DNA of 7,416 nt from an uncultured Eubacteriales bacterium (GTDB taxonomy: Bacteria; Bacillota; Clostridia; Oscillospirales; CAG-272). Under the pieces are notes generated by a model that made no database searches, had not been told where the DNA came from, and saw only the letters and a program-made list of their open reading frames with translations. Positions 1 through 5,966 of the stretch are shown here, one piece after another (position 1 is the stretch's first letter; each line of letters starts with the position of its first letter). The DNA lies in assembly GCA_934462885.1 (NCBI GenBank), contig CAKSJC010000076.1:1-7416 (forward strand), written 5' to 3'. A program made the position numbers and the translations under genes.

Positions 1-654
1 GAGAAATACCGCATTTTTGATTTGTATGGGGTCGCTCAGTTCGATGAAAAACTATTATATCGTGAATTCGGAAAAAACGCGGAATACCTTATAGATCACT
101 CGCATGCGTATGAGCCTTGTACCATACGCGATATACATGAATATATTCCCGATTCGACCTCTATATCAAACAGTCAGATTCTTTTTGAAAATTACAAATA
201 CGATGACGCGCTTCTCGTTCTGCGCGAGATGACGGATAATCTTTCCATGGAAATGGCTGAAAAGAGCTATTCGACAGATTCTATATCCCTTTCGGTCGGA
301 TACGCCGACTCTTCGCTGAAAACGACCGGAGGAACAAGAAAACTCGGCTACCGCACCTTATCGTACAAAAAGCTTTCCGCCGAATTTGAAAAACTTTTCC
401 GCGAAACCACACGAAAGGGCGAGCTTATAAGAAAGCTTGCGGTGGGCGCGAACAATCTTGATTCGGGAGAAGTTCTGCAAATGTCAATGTTTCCGAAAGA
501 CAAAGATGAAGAATCCGAACAAAAAATCATGGACGCAATACTATTGATAAAACACAAATACGGCAAAAACTCAATAATCCGCGGCATGAGCTTACAGGAA
601 AACGCTACCGCCACGGAGAGAAACAAACTTATCGGAGGACACAACGGTGAATGA
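1..654 (+). CDS. Y-family (UmuC/DinB-type) translesion DNA polymerase, C-terminal part; 5' end outside window
   Basis: The reading frame is open from base 1, so this is the C-terminal ~217 residues of a longer protein. An internal ATG at 22 is unlikely to be the real start because the preceding codons (EKYRIFDL) read on in the same family style. What is visible is the end of the thumb/helix-hairpin region (LLYREFGKNAEYLIDHSHAYEPCTI) followed by the little-finger domain. The palm with its catalytic acidic residues lies upstream. The QMSMF segment (bases 478-492) resembles the QL[SD]LF beta-clamp-binding motif. The tail (KYGKNSIIRGMSLQENATATERNKLIGGH) is typical of clostridial Y-family polymerases. 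Such enzymes copy past damaged template bases and are often induced by DNA damage. The gene overlaps the YolD-like gene by 8 bp, a common pairing in Firmicutes. The family is confident; the exact subfamily (Pol IV or Pol V-like) is not. Confidence 0.9.
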   Translation, partial: EKYRIFDLYGVAQFDEKLLYREFGKNAEYLIDHSHAYEPCTIRDIHEYIPDSTSISNSQILFENYKYDDALLVLREMTDNLSMEMAEKSYSTDSISLSVGYADSSLKTTGGTRKLGYRTLSYKKLSAEFEKLFRETTRKGELIRKLAVGANNLDSGEVLQMSMFPKDKDEESEQKIMDAILLIKHKYGKNSIIRGMSLQENATATERNKLIGGHNGE

Positions 655-976
655 ACGGGCACGGCAGTTTATGCCGTTTGCGGCGCTGCGCGGCTACGGC
701 GATATAATAGAAGAATCGGCAAAAATAAAGTCTGCCCGCAGACAATTATCCGATGAAAAAAGCACGGTTTTATCTGAAAAACTTGCGCAGATAAAAAAAG
801 GAATGAAACTTAGCGTAATATTTTATTCATCCGATTTTTATGATACGCTCGACGGTATTGTTTCGGAAATAGACAAAGTACACGGTACTCTAACCTTAGT
901 AAAGAGAAAAATACCGTTTGCCGACATATACGATATCTCCGGCGAAGGTATAGAAGAGGATGAGTTTTTTTCCTAA
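647..976 (+). CDS. YolD-like family protein
   Basis: A 109-residue protein starting at GTG 647, with GGAGGA (634-639) 7 nt upstream. The ATG at 651 is in another frame and gives no product. The N-terminus (NERARQFMPFAALRGY) is the hallmark of the YolD-like family, followed by a charged helix and a beta-rich C-terminal half (KLSVIFYSSDFYDTLDGIVSEID...). YolD-like proteins occur next to Y-family polymerases in Firmicutes, such as the Bacillus uvrX-yolD and yqjW-yqjX type pairs, and are thought to act with them, but their biochemical role is not settled. The 8-bp overlap with the polymerase frame suggests translational coupling and one transcript. The length is normal for the family. No separate promoter or clear terminator is seen. 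Confidence 0.88.
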   Translation: MNERARQFMPFAALRGYGDIIEESAKIKSARRQLSDEKSTVLSEKLAQIKKGMKLSVIFYSSDFYDTLDGIVSEIDKVHGTLTLVKRKIPFADIYDISGEGIEEDEFFS

Positions 977-1097
977 TCTTTACTCCAAATACAAAACAAG
1001 CATTTCTCAAAACAGCATGGTTTATTTATATTACCTATCCCGAATATTTTTTTCTGTAACGCTTCTTTTGTAATCCCACAACCGCACGGCGCTCTTT

Positions 1098-1112
1098 AAC
1101 ATTTCGAATGTT
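1098..1112. promoter_or_regulatory. Short perfect dyad overlapping the -35 box
   Basis: AACATT-TCG-AATGTT is a perfect 6-bp inverted repeat with a 3-bp centre. Its right arm shares two bases with the -35 hexamer at 1111-1116. The position suits a repressor or response-regulator site, but a 6-bp dyad can arise by chance in AT-rich DNA. I do not recognise the motif; it does not match the Firmicutes LexA box. Confidence 0.35.
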
Positions 1113-1139
1113 GACTTTTAGATGTGCGCATGATATAAT
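1111..1139 (+). promoter_or_regulatory. Vegetative sigma-A-type promoter for the dlt-like operon
   Basis: TTGACT (1111-1116) and TATAAT (1134-1139) are separated by exactly 17 bp, with a TG at 1131-1132 making an extended -10 element (TGATATAAT). Only one base of the two hexamers differs from consensus. The predicted transcript start is near 1146, giving a leader of about 44 nt before the ATG at 1190. It is the only strong promoter I find in the window and is placed to drive the four-gene operon at 1190-5349. Confidence 0.8.
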
Positions 1140-1140
1140 A

Positions 1141-1162
1141 TTTTGATTTAATATAATCAAAA
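1141..1162. promoter_or_regulatory. 8-bp inverted repeat over the predicted transcription start
   Basis: TTTTGATT (1141-1148) and AATCAAAA (1155-1162) form a perfect inverted repeat with a 6-bp AT-rich centre, immediately downstream of the -10 box and covering the predicted +1. It could be an operator or a weak 5'-UTR hairpin. Being AT-rich, it may also be chance. It has no T-tract and is not a terminator. Confidence 0.4.
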
Positions 1163-1189
1163 ATATTCATCCGAAAGGTCGCAAAAGAA

Positions 1190-2713
1190 ATGCATTTACA
1201 GCGGAATGTACTTCAGTATCTTGAAAATACCGCAAAATTATTTCCCGATAAAATTGCTTTTGCGGACGAAAAATACTCTTTTACTTTTTCCGAACTTCTC
1301 GGCTTTGCGGAAAAAGCCGGAACACATATAATAAAAAACAAATTGCACGGGCGATTCGCAGTTGTTCTCGTCGACCGTACGGCAATATCCGTCGCCGGCT
1401 TGATGGCGTCTCTTGAAGCGGGACTCACGTATGTTCCGCTTGACGTGAAAATGCCCGCGGAAAGACTCGGCGCAATAATCAAGCGCGTCTCTCCCGCGGT
1501 CATCCTTTATTCCGCAAAAGATAAGAAATACCTGGACGGCTTCTCTTTTTCCTGCCCCGCGCTCTCTCTTGAAGACTCGGCGTCGGGCGACGCAGACTAT
1601 GATCTTCTCTGCGCTGCGCGCGAAAAGGTTCTTGACATAGACCCCGTATATATGATTTTTACATCCGGCTCGACAGGAGAACCGAAAGGTATTCCCGTAT
1701 CACACCGAAGCGTCATTGATTTTACCGAATGGATGACCGAAAACTGCAACATCTCCTCCGACGATGTACTCGGGAATCAAGCTCCGTTTTATTTCGATCT
1801 CTCGGTAAAGGATCTCTATCAAACGCTCGCCGTCGGGTGTACGTGCCATATTCTCCCAAAAAAGGCGTTTATGTTTCCGACCTTGCTTATTGATGCGCTG
1901 AACAATAAAAAAATAACAACGCTCATATGGGCGACATCCGCTTTCAGGTTAGCTGCAGATTCGGGTGTATTTGACGTAAAAACTCCCGCATATGTCAAAA
2001 AAGTCATCCTCGGCGGCGAAGCCCTTCAGGCTCGTCATCTCAACATATGGAAAAAAGCGCTCCCAGAATGCACGTTTATAAATCTTTACGGTCCGACGGA
2101 AGTTACCGTCGACTGCACTATGTATAAAATAGACCGCGATTTCTCCGACGGAGAAGCCGTTCCTATCGGAAAAGCCTGCCGCAACATGGAAGTTATACTC
2201 CTTGACGAAAATCTCTCACCGGTACCGGACGGAGAATCCGGAGAAATATGTGTTCGCGGCATCGGACTTGCGCTCGGCTATTTTGCCGATCCCGAAAAAA
2301 CCGCCGCTTCATTTATTCAGAATCCGCAGAATCCCTATTACCCAGACAGACTCTACCGCACAGGAGATATCGCAAAATTTGACGAAAACGGAGATCTCGT
2401 TTTCCTCTGCCGCAGGGACGGTCAGATAAAGCACATGGGATACAGAATAGAGCTCGGCGAGATTGAAGCCGCTCTTATGGGAATAGACGGGGTCGAAAAT
2501 GCCGTCTGTTTCTTTGACGGCGATGCCGACTATATTGTCTGCTGCGCACAAACCAAGCTTGATCCTGCCTCCCTCGCCGCACGGACAAAAGAAAAGCTTC
2601 CGAAATATATGACTCCGAACGTATGGAAAACTGAACTCACGCTTCCGCTGAATCCGAACGGAAAGGTCGACCGCGTTATGCTTAAGGAGAAATATTTCAG
2701 TGAAAAAAATTGA
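1190..2713 (+). CDS. DltA-like amino-acid adenylating ligase (carrier-protein ligase)
   Basis: A 507-residue ANL-superfamily adenylation protein, the usual DltA length. It would activate an amino acid with ATP and load it on the carrier protein encoded 0.8 kb downstream; cytoplasmic. Visible core motifs: phosphate loop TSGSTGEPKG (158-167), NQAPFYFDLSV with the amine-binding Asp at 203, YGPTE (300-304), YRTGD (389-393), the hinge RRDGQIKHMGYRIELGEIE (408-426) and the catalytic Lys in NPNGKVD (Lys492). There is no fused carrier or condensation domain, as in DltA rather than an NRPS. The segment VILGGEAL (272-279) has Gly275 where Bacillus DltA has the Cys tied to D-Ala selectivity, so the substrate may differ. 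The ATG start has a modest AAAGGT site (1174-1179). The frame overlaps the next gene by 14 bp. Family certain; substrate unknown. Confidence 0.9.
   Translation: MHLQRNVLQYLENTAKLFPDKIAFADEKYSFTFSELLGFAEKAGTHIIKNKLHGRFAVVLVDRTAISVAGLMASLEAGLTYVPLDVKMPAERLGAIIKRVSPAVILYSAKDKKYLDGFSFSCPALSLEDSASGDADYDLLCAAREKVLDIDPVYMIFTSGSTGEPKGIPVSHRSVIDFTEWMTENCNISSDDVLGNQAPFYFDLSVKDLYQTLAVGCTCHILPKKAFMFPTLLIDALNNKKITTLIWATSAFRLAADSGVFDVKTPAYVKKVILGGEALQARHLNIWKKALPECTFINLYGPTEVTVDCTMYKIDRDFSDGEAVPIGKACRNMEVILLDENLSPVPDGESGEICVRGIGLALGYFADPEKTAASFIQNPQNPYYPDRLYRTGDIAKFDENGDLVFLCRRDGQIKHMGYRIELGEIEAALMGIDGVENAVCFFDGDADYIVCCAQTKLDPASLAARTKEKLPKYMTPNVWKTELTLPLNPNGKVDRVMLKEKYFSEKN
2684..2689 (+). promoter_or_regulatory. 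Ribosome-binding site fixing a GTG start
   Basis: AAGGAG lies inside the last codons of the ligase gene, 10 nt before GTG 2700. It supports the GTG as start of the GNAT-like gene and points to translational coupling with the ligase. Confidence 0.7.
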
Positions 2714-3506
2714 TTCATACGAAGAATACGAAGCACTTATCGCACCGCACATAAATAAACGCTTTCAAACAAACAATTTCATGACAAAGGATTCCATCCG
2801 CGACGAGATATCGGCAGACACTCTTTATGCATCGGAGTTTGAGGGCGGGATATATCTCTTTAAAAAAAGAGACGGATATTTCAGACTTTCGTTTTACATT
2901 GAAGACGAGTTTTTCTCATCCGCAAATACGAAAGCTGCGTGCGCTGCATTCCCTGAAAACACAGTAGTCGAAATCGCGCGGCGCACCGGCGATTCAATGC
3001 TTGAATCCGTATCGCAATATCTGCAAACTCTCGGATTTGAGCGGTTATTCGGCAGAAAGAGGCTCAGACGAAAAGCCGCGCCGTTTTCACGCGAGATAAA
3101 AAGCCATGTGGCTTTTGCCTCCCCAAACGACGCCGACGCGATATTTGAAATAATGGCTTCGTCGTTTCATCCGCTCGCAGGATGTCTGCCGACCGAGCAC
3201 GAATTATCTCGCGACATTGCCGAGTCTCACATCGTATGCGCGAAATCGTCCGACGGCGAAGTAATGGGTATACTTCATTTTGCCGAAACAGGCTCCGCAT
3301 CCACCGAGATACGTCATCTCGCTGTATGGGAAAAATACAAAAGGCTGGGTTCTGCCTCCGACATGGCTTCTTTTTACATTTCCAACACCGAAAATAAAAG
3401 AAGCACCGTTTGGGCAAAGGAAGATAATTTTCCCGCGCTTGCTTTCTATGAAAAAAACGGATATTCCGAATCCGGAACTATATCCGATGTTTTAATACGC
3501 AAATAA
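2700..3506 (+). CDS. GNAT-like acyltransferase protein, two-lobed, in dlt-type operon
   Basis: A 268-residue protein starting at GTG 2700. The C-terminal half (about 136-268) is a GNAT fold: the acetyl-CoA-binding strand and loop EIRHLAVWEKYKRLGSAS (203-220) carries a somewhat degenerate [QR]xxGx[GA] loop (K214-R-L-G217-S-A219). The closing motif NFPALAFYEKNGY (243-255) is classic. The N-terminal half (1 to about 130) has no clear motif but looks like a degenerate second GNAT lobe (IYLFKKRDGYFRLSFYIEDE, then ESVSQYLQTLGFERLFGRKR). No signal peptide or membrane segment is seen, so it is probably cytoplasmic. It lies between the ligase (14-bp overlap) and the carrier (about 20 nt gap), so it should be made with them. 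A role in N-acylating or handing on the activated amino acid is inference. Fold fairly sure, reaction unknown. Confidence 0.75.
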   Translation: MKKIDSYEEYEALIAPHINKRFQTNNFMTKDSIRDEISADTLYASEFEGGIYLFKKRDGYFRLSFYIEDEFFSSANTKAACAAFPENTVVEIARRTGDSMLESVSQYLQTLGFERLFGRKRLRRKAAPFSREIKSHVAFASPNDADAIFEIMASSFHPLAGCLPTEHELSRDIAESHIVCAKSSDGEVMGILHFAETGSASTEIRHLAVWEKYKRLGSASDMASFYISNTENKRSTVWAKEDNFPALAFYEKNGYSESGTISDVLIRK

Positions 3507-3516
3507 TTATTCAGAA

Positions 3517-3522
3517 AAAGGA
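3517..3522 (+). promoter_or_regulatory. Ribosome-binding site deciding between two ATGs of the carrier gene
   Basis: AAAGGA sits only 3 nt before the ATG at 3526 but 9 nt before the in-frame ATG at 3532. The second spacing is normal, so 3532 is preferred as the carrier protein start; the choice changes the protein by two residues only. Confidence 0.6.
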
Positions 3523-3531
3523 ACAATGATT

Positions 3532-3765
3532 ATGGATGACAAGAAAAAATTACTCGAAATACTCACGGATATCTGCCCGGATGTTGATTTTGAAACCGAA
3601 ACGTCTCTTATCGACGACGGTCTGATCGAATCGCTCGACATAGTGTCTATTGTAAATGAGCTTATCTCCGCGTTCGATATTGAGATAAACGTAGACGATC
3701 TTATCCCGGAAAATTTCAATTCAGCTGACGACATATTAAACCTTATCCGCAAAAAGCAAGGATAA
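3532..3765 (+). CDS. DltC-like acyl/peptidyl carrier protein
   Basis: A 77-residue acidic protein (79 if ATG 3526 is used), the usual size for DltC and free-standing carrier proteins. The motif DDGLIESLDIVSIVNEL contains the phosphopantetheine attachment serine (Ser34 counted from ATG 3532) in the form ESLD, where many carriers have DSL or DSM. The predicted pattern is the four-helix carrier fold: helix 1 KKKLLEILTDI, helix 2 SLDIVSIVNELISAF, then DLIPENFNSADDILNLIRK. It would accept the amino acid activated by the upstream ligase as a thioester and present it to the MBOAT protein at the inner face of the membrane. It stands 6 nt before the MBOAT gene. A phosphopantetheinyl transferase is needed but is not encoded here. 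Confidence 0.88.
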   Translation: MDDKKKLLEILTDICPDVDFETETSLIDDGLIESLDIVSIVNELISAFDIEINVDDLIPENFNSADDILNLIRKKQG

Positions 3766-3771
3766 ACGCTT

Positions 3772-5349
3772 ATGTCCTTTGTTTCCGTATCATTTATCGT
3801 TTTTCTCGCGGCGGCGGTAATACTTTATTACCTTGTCCCAAAGAAGATACAATATCTTTTTCTTCTTGCCGCGGGATATGTGTTTTATCTGTCTGGAGGA
3901 GTTCGTGCTGCGGTATACCTTCTCGTCACAACCGCATCGACTTATTTCGCAGCCATTATTCTGTCGCACCTTAATAAAAAAAGAGACTCTCTCCCCAAAG
4001 AAGCCAAAGCGGAAAACGAAGCTCTGAAAAAGAAAAAAAAGCTCGCGGTTGCGCTTGCGTTAATATTAAATTTCGGTAGCGTAGTGGTGCTGAAATATCT
4101 CGGTTTTGCGGCGGAGAGTTTTTTTTCTTTCCTTTCTCTCTTCGGGGTTCATGTTTCTGCCGAAATTCCCTCTCTTCTTCTGCCGCTTGGGATATCATTT
4201 TTTATTTTCCAGTCGTCGGGTTACGTCATTGACGTATACCGCGGCAAATACGACGCCGAGAGAAACTTTTTAAAATATTCGCTTTTCACGTCGTTCTTTC
4301 CGCAGATGGTGCAGGGTCCTATCAGCCGTTTTGACGAACTCGGAGTCCAGCTTTACGCGCCTCACCCATTTAACGCCGACAACATAAGAAGCGGAATACA
4401 ACTAATGATGTGGGGATATTTCAAAAAAATGGTCATCGCAGACCGTGCCGCGGTTATAGTTACGTCCTTTTTCGCAGATTACGGCTCGTTTGGCGGAGCG
4501 GTGACGGCATTTTCTGTCTTAATGTACTGCATAAATTTGTATTGCGACTTTTCGGGCGGCATCGACATAACGCGCGGTGCAGCTGAGCTTTTCGGAATAC
4601 GTCTTGCCGAAAACTTCAAACGTCCGATATTCGCGCTCTCCCTTTCCGAATACTGGAGGAGGTGGCATATCACGCTCGGCGCTTGGATGCGCGACTACGT
4701 CTTTTATCCGATATCGCTTTCAAAGCCGTTTGCCAAACTCGGAAAATGGTCAAGAAAGAAAATCGGAGGCAAGCTCGGAAAAATTCTTCCGACGTCGCTC
4801 GCCACGTTTATCGTGTATATTTTCATAGGAATATGGCACGGAGCAAGTCTGAAGTACATCGCATACGGTTTCTGGAACGGCGCGATAATAACCTCCTCCC
4901 TTCTTCTCGCGAATGTATATCACAGGATGCGTGAAAAACTTCATGTTAACTCTGATTCCGTCGGATACAAGGCGTTTTGTATAATACGCACGTCTTTTAT
5001 TGTGTTTATCGGGCGGTACATAACCCGCTCTCCGCGACTTCTCGTCGGGCTGTCGCTCATAGCGCGCACGTTTACACCGTCCGCATTTGCGCTCTCCGAG
5101 ATAACAAACGGCGTGCTTTTGGAAATGGGTCTTGCAATGTCCGACTATATAGTTATCGCACTGTCGGTTGCCGCCATGCTCGTTTTCGAGTTCTACGAGG
5201 AACGCCGCGGATCTGTCAGAGATGCTCTGTCGAAAAAAGGCGCGTTCATCCAGTGGCTCGGCATTGTGATTCCGATTCTTGTTATCCTATTCTTCGGAAT
5301 AATGCGCGGCAGCTATATTTCATCCGAATTCATCTACAAGCAATACTGA
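3772..5349 (+). CDS. DltB-like MBOAT-family membrane acyltransferase with DltX-like C-terminal tail
   Basis: A 525-residue polytopic membrane protein (roughly 11 hydrophobic segments, the first at about residues 5-22). MBOAT hallmarks: FPQMVQGPISRF (176-187), EYWRRWHITLGAWMRDYVFYPI (293-314, with His299) and GIWHGAS (353-359) with the catalytic His356. This places it with DltB and AlgI, which move an acyl group across the membrane for polymer modification. The start ATG has AAGGA 9 nt upstream, overlapping the end of the carrier gene. The protein is longer than typical DltB (about 400) and nearer AlgI length (about 500). After a last hydrophobic segment (about 496-509) it ends in SSEFIYKQY; residues 520-525 match the FIYxxF tail I recall from DltX. 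The 94-bp repeat array begins within its TGA. Confidence 0.92.
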   Translation: MSFVSVSFIVFLAAAVILYYLVPKKIQYLFLLAAGYVFYLSGGVRAAVYLLVTTASTYFAAIILSHLNKKRDSLPKEAKAENEALKKKKKLAVALALILNFGSVVVLKYLGFAAESFFSFLSLFGVHVSAEIPSLLLPLGISFFIFQSSGYVIDVYRGKYDAERNFLKYSLFTSFFPQMVQGPISRFDELGVQLYAPHPFNADNIRSGIQLMMWGYFKKMVIADRAAVIVTSFFADYGSFGGAVTAFSVLMYCINLYCDFSGGIDITRGAAELFGIRLAENFKRPIFALSLSEYWRRWHITLGAWMRDYVFYPISLSKPFAKLGKWSRKKIGGKLGKILPTSLATFIVYIFIGIWHGASLKYIAYGFWNGAIITSSLLLANVYHRMREKLHVNSDSVGYKAFCIIRTSFIVFIGRYITRSPRLLVGLSLIARTFTPSAFALSEITNGVLLEMGLAMSDYIVIALSVAAMLVFEFYEERRGSVRDALSKKGAFIQWLGIVIPILVILFFGIMRGSYISSEFIYKQY

Positions 5350-5770
5350 GTGGGGATAATTTTTAGTATGTAGGCAAAGAAATCCGCCCCACTCTCGAGG
5401 TTGCCGCATACGCGGAACCTCCAAGGTGATGCTTTAATATTGCGCGGGGATATTTTTCAGTTTATAAACAAAGAAATCCGCCCCACTCTCGAGGTTGCCG
5501 CATACGCGGAACCTCCAAGGTGATGCTTTAATATTGCGCGGGGATATTTTTTAGTTTGTAAATAAAGAAATCCTCCCCACTCATGAGGTTGCCGCATACG
5601 CGGAACCTCCAAGGTGATGCTTTAATATTGCGCGGGGATATTTTTCAGTTTGTAAACAAAGAAATCCTCCCCACTCTCGAGGTTGCCGCATACGCACAAC
5701 CTCCAAGGTGCAGCTTTAATATGGAGTGGGGATAATTTTCAGTCTGTAAATAAAGAAAACCGCCCCACTC
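5348..5770. repeat. Tandem repeat array, exact 94-bp period, nine alternating 47-bp modules
   Basis: GGGGAT landmarks occur at 5352, 5446, 5540, 5634 and 5728, each exactly 94 bp apart, so there are four full units plus a half unit. Each unit has module A (GAGTGGGG or GCGCGGGG ... CCCCACTC, 47 bp) and module B (47 bp). Order: A 5348-5394, B 5395-5441, A 5442-5488, B 5489-5535, A 5536-5582, B 5583-5629, A 5630-5676, B 5677-5723, A 5724-5770. B modules 1-3 are almost identical; B4 differs in its second half. A modules vary at scattered sites, mostly transitions. B contains a stem-loop (GAGGTT, bulged G, CCGC, loop ATAC, GCGG, AACCTC). In the first and last A modules the ends GAGTGGGG/CCCCACTC pair perfectly. 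No T-tracts follow the hairpins, and I see no coding sense in it. Confidence 0.95.
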
Positions 5771-5797
5771 CCGAAAATTTTGGCTCTTTGCGTCCGC

Positions 5798-5818
5798 GTC
5801 ATTGTTTTTTGCGATGAC
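5798..5818. other. Small hairpin downstream of the repeat array
   Basis: GTCATTG (5798-5804) and CGATGAC (5812-5818) can form a 7-bp stem, including one G-T pair, around a 7-nt T-rich loop. No T-tract follows, so it is not a standard terminator. Its function is unknown and it may be chance. Confidence 0.3.
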
Positions 5819-5819
5819 T

Positions 5820-5903
5820 GCAAATCTCTTACGTGCATCTGCGCGCCATACATGCATATTCACTCAGTATCCCAAAGAGAATTCCCGCTTTTAAGAGATT
5901 TGC
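5820..5903. repeat. 12-bp perfect inverted repeat with 60-bp spacer
   Basis: GCAAATCTCTTA (5820-5831) and TAAGAGATTTGC (5892-5903) are exact reverse complements separated by 60 bp. The element lies between the tandem array and the SGNH-deacetylase gene, ending 63 bp before its ATG. No strong promoter is evident inside the spacer in either orientation. It could be a long hairpin in a read-through transcript, a pair of regulator half-sites, or the ends of a small invertible segment; the sequence alone does not decide. Confidence 0.6.
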
Positions 5904-5956
5904 TACAAACCGCGCTTTTCTTAAATTTAACGATATATCATATCTTGCACGCCCAC

Positions 5957-5962
5957 GGAGGT
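5957..5962 (+). promoter_or_regulatory. Ribosome-binding site for the SGNH-deacetylase gene
   Basis: GGAGGT ends 4 nt before ATG 5967. The spacing is a little short, but the site is a near-perfect anti-16S match and no other in-frame start lies near. No convincing promoter precedes it; TATCAT at 5936-5941 is at best a weak -10 without a good -35. Confidence 0.65.
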
Positions 5963-5966
5963 GCAT

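Noticed and set aside
1017..1073. 18-codon ORF encoding a hydrophobic peptide (MVYLYYLSRIFFSVTLLL), considered as a dltX-like microprotein
   Set aside because: It has no ribosome-binding site, lies upstream of the operon promoter, and is far shorter than DltX with no FIYxxF end.
2309..2752. 147-codon open frame on the minus strand
   Set aside because: It lies antisense to the ligase and GNAT-like genes, whose motifs are unmistakable; its product has no recognisable domain and no plausible start region.
4577..4934. Two overlapping + strand frames inside the MBOAT gene
   Set aside because: They are alternative-frame shadows over the conserved WRRWH and WHG region of the MBOAT protein.
5348..5770. 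CRISPR array
   Set aside because: The 47-bp segments between A modules are nearly identical to one another instead of unique spacers, and no cas gene is nearby.
5348..5770. Rho-independent terminators in the repeat hairpins
   Set aside because: No hairpin in any unit is followed by a T-tract on either strand.
5645..5863. Minus-strand 72-codon frame running from the spacer into the repeat array
   Set aside because: It reads repeat DNA as protein, has no ribosome-binding site, and does not persist through the other repeat units.
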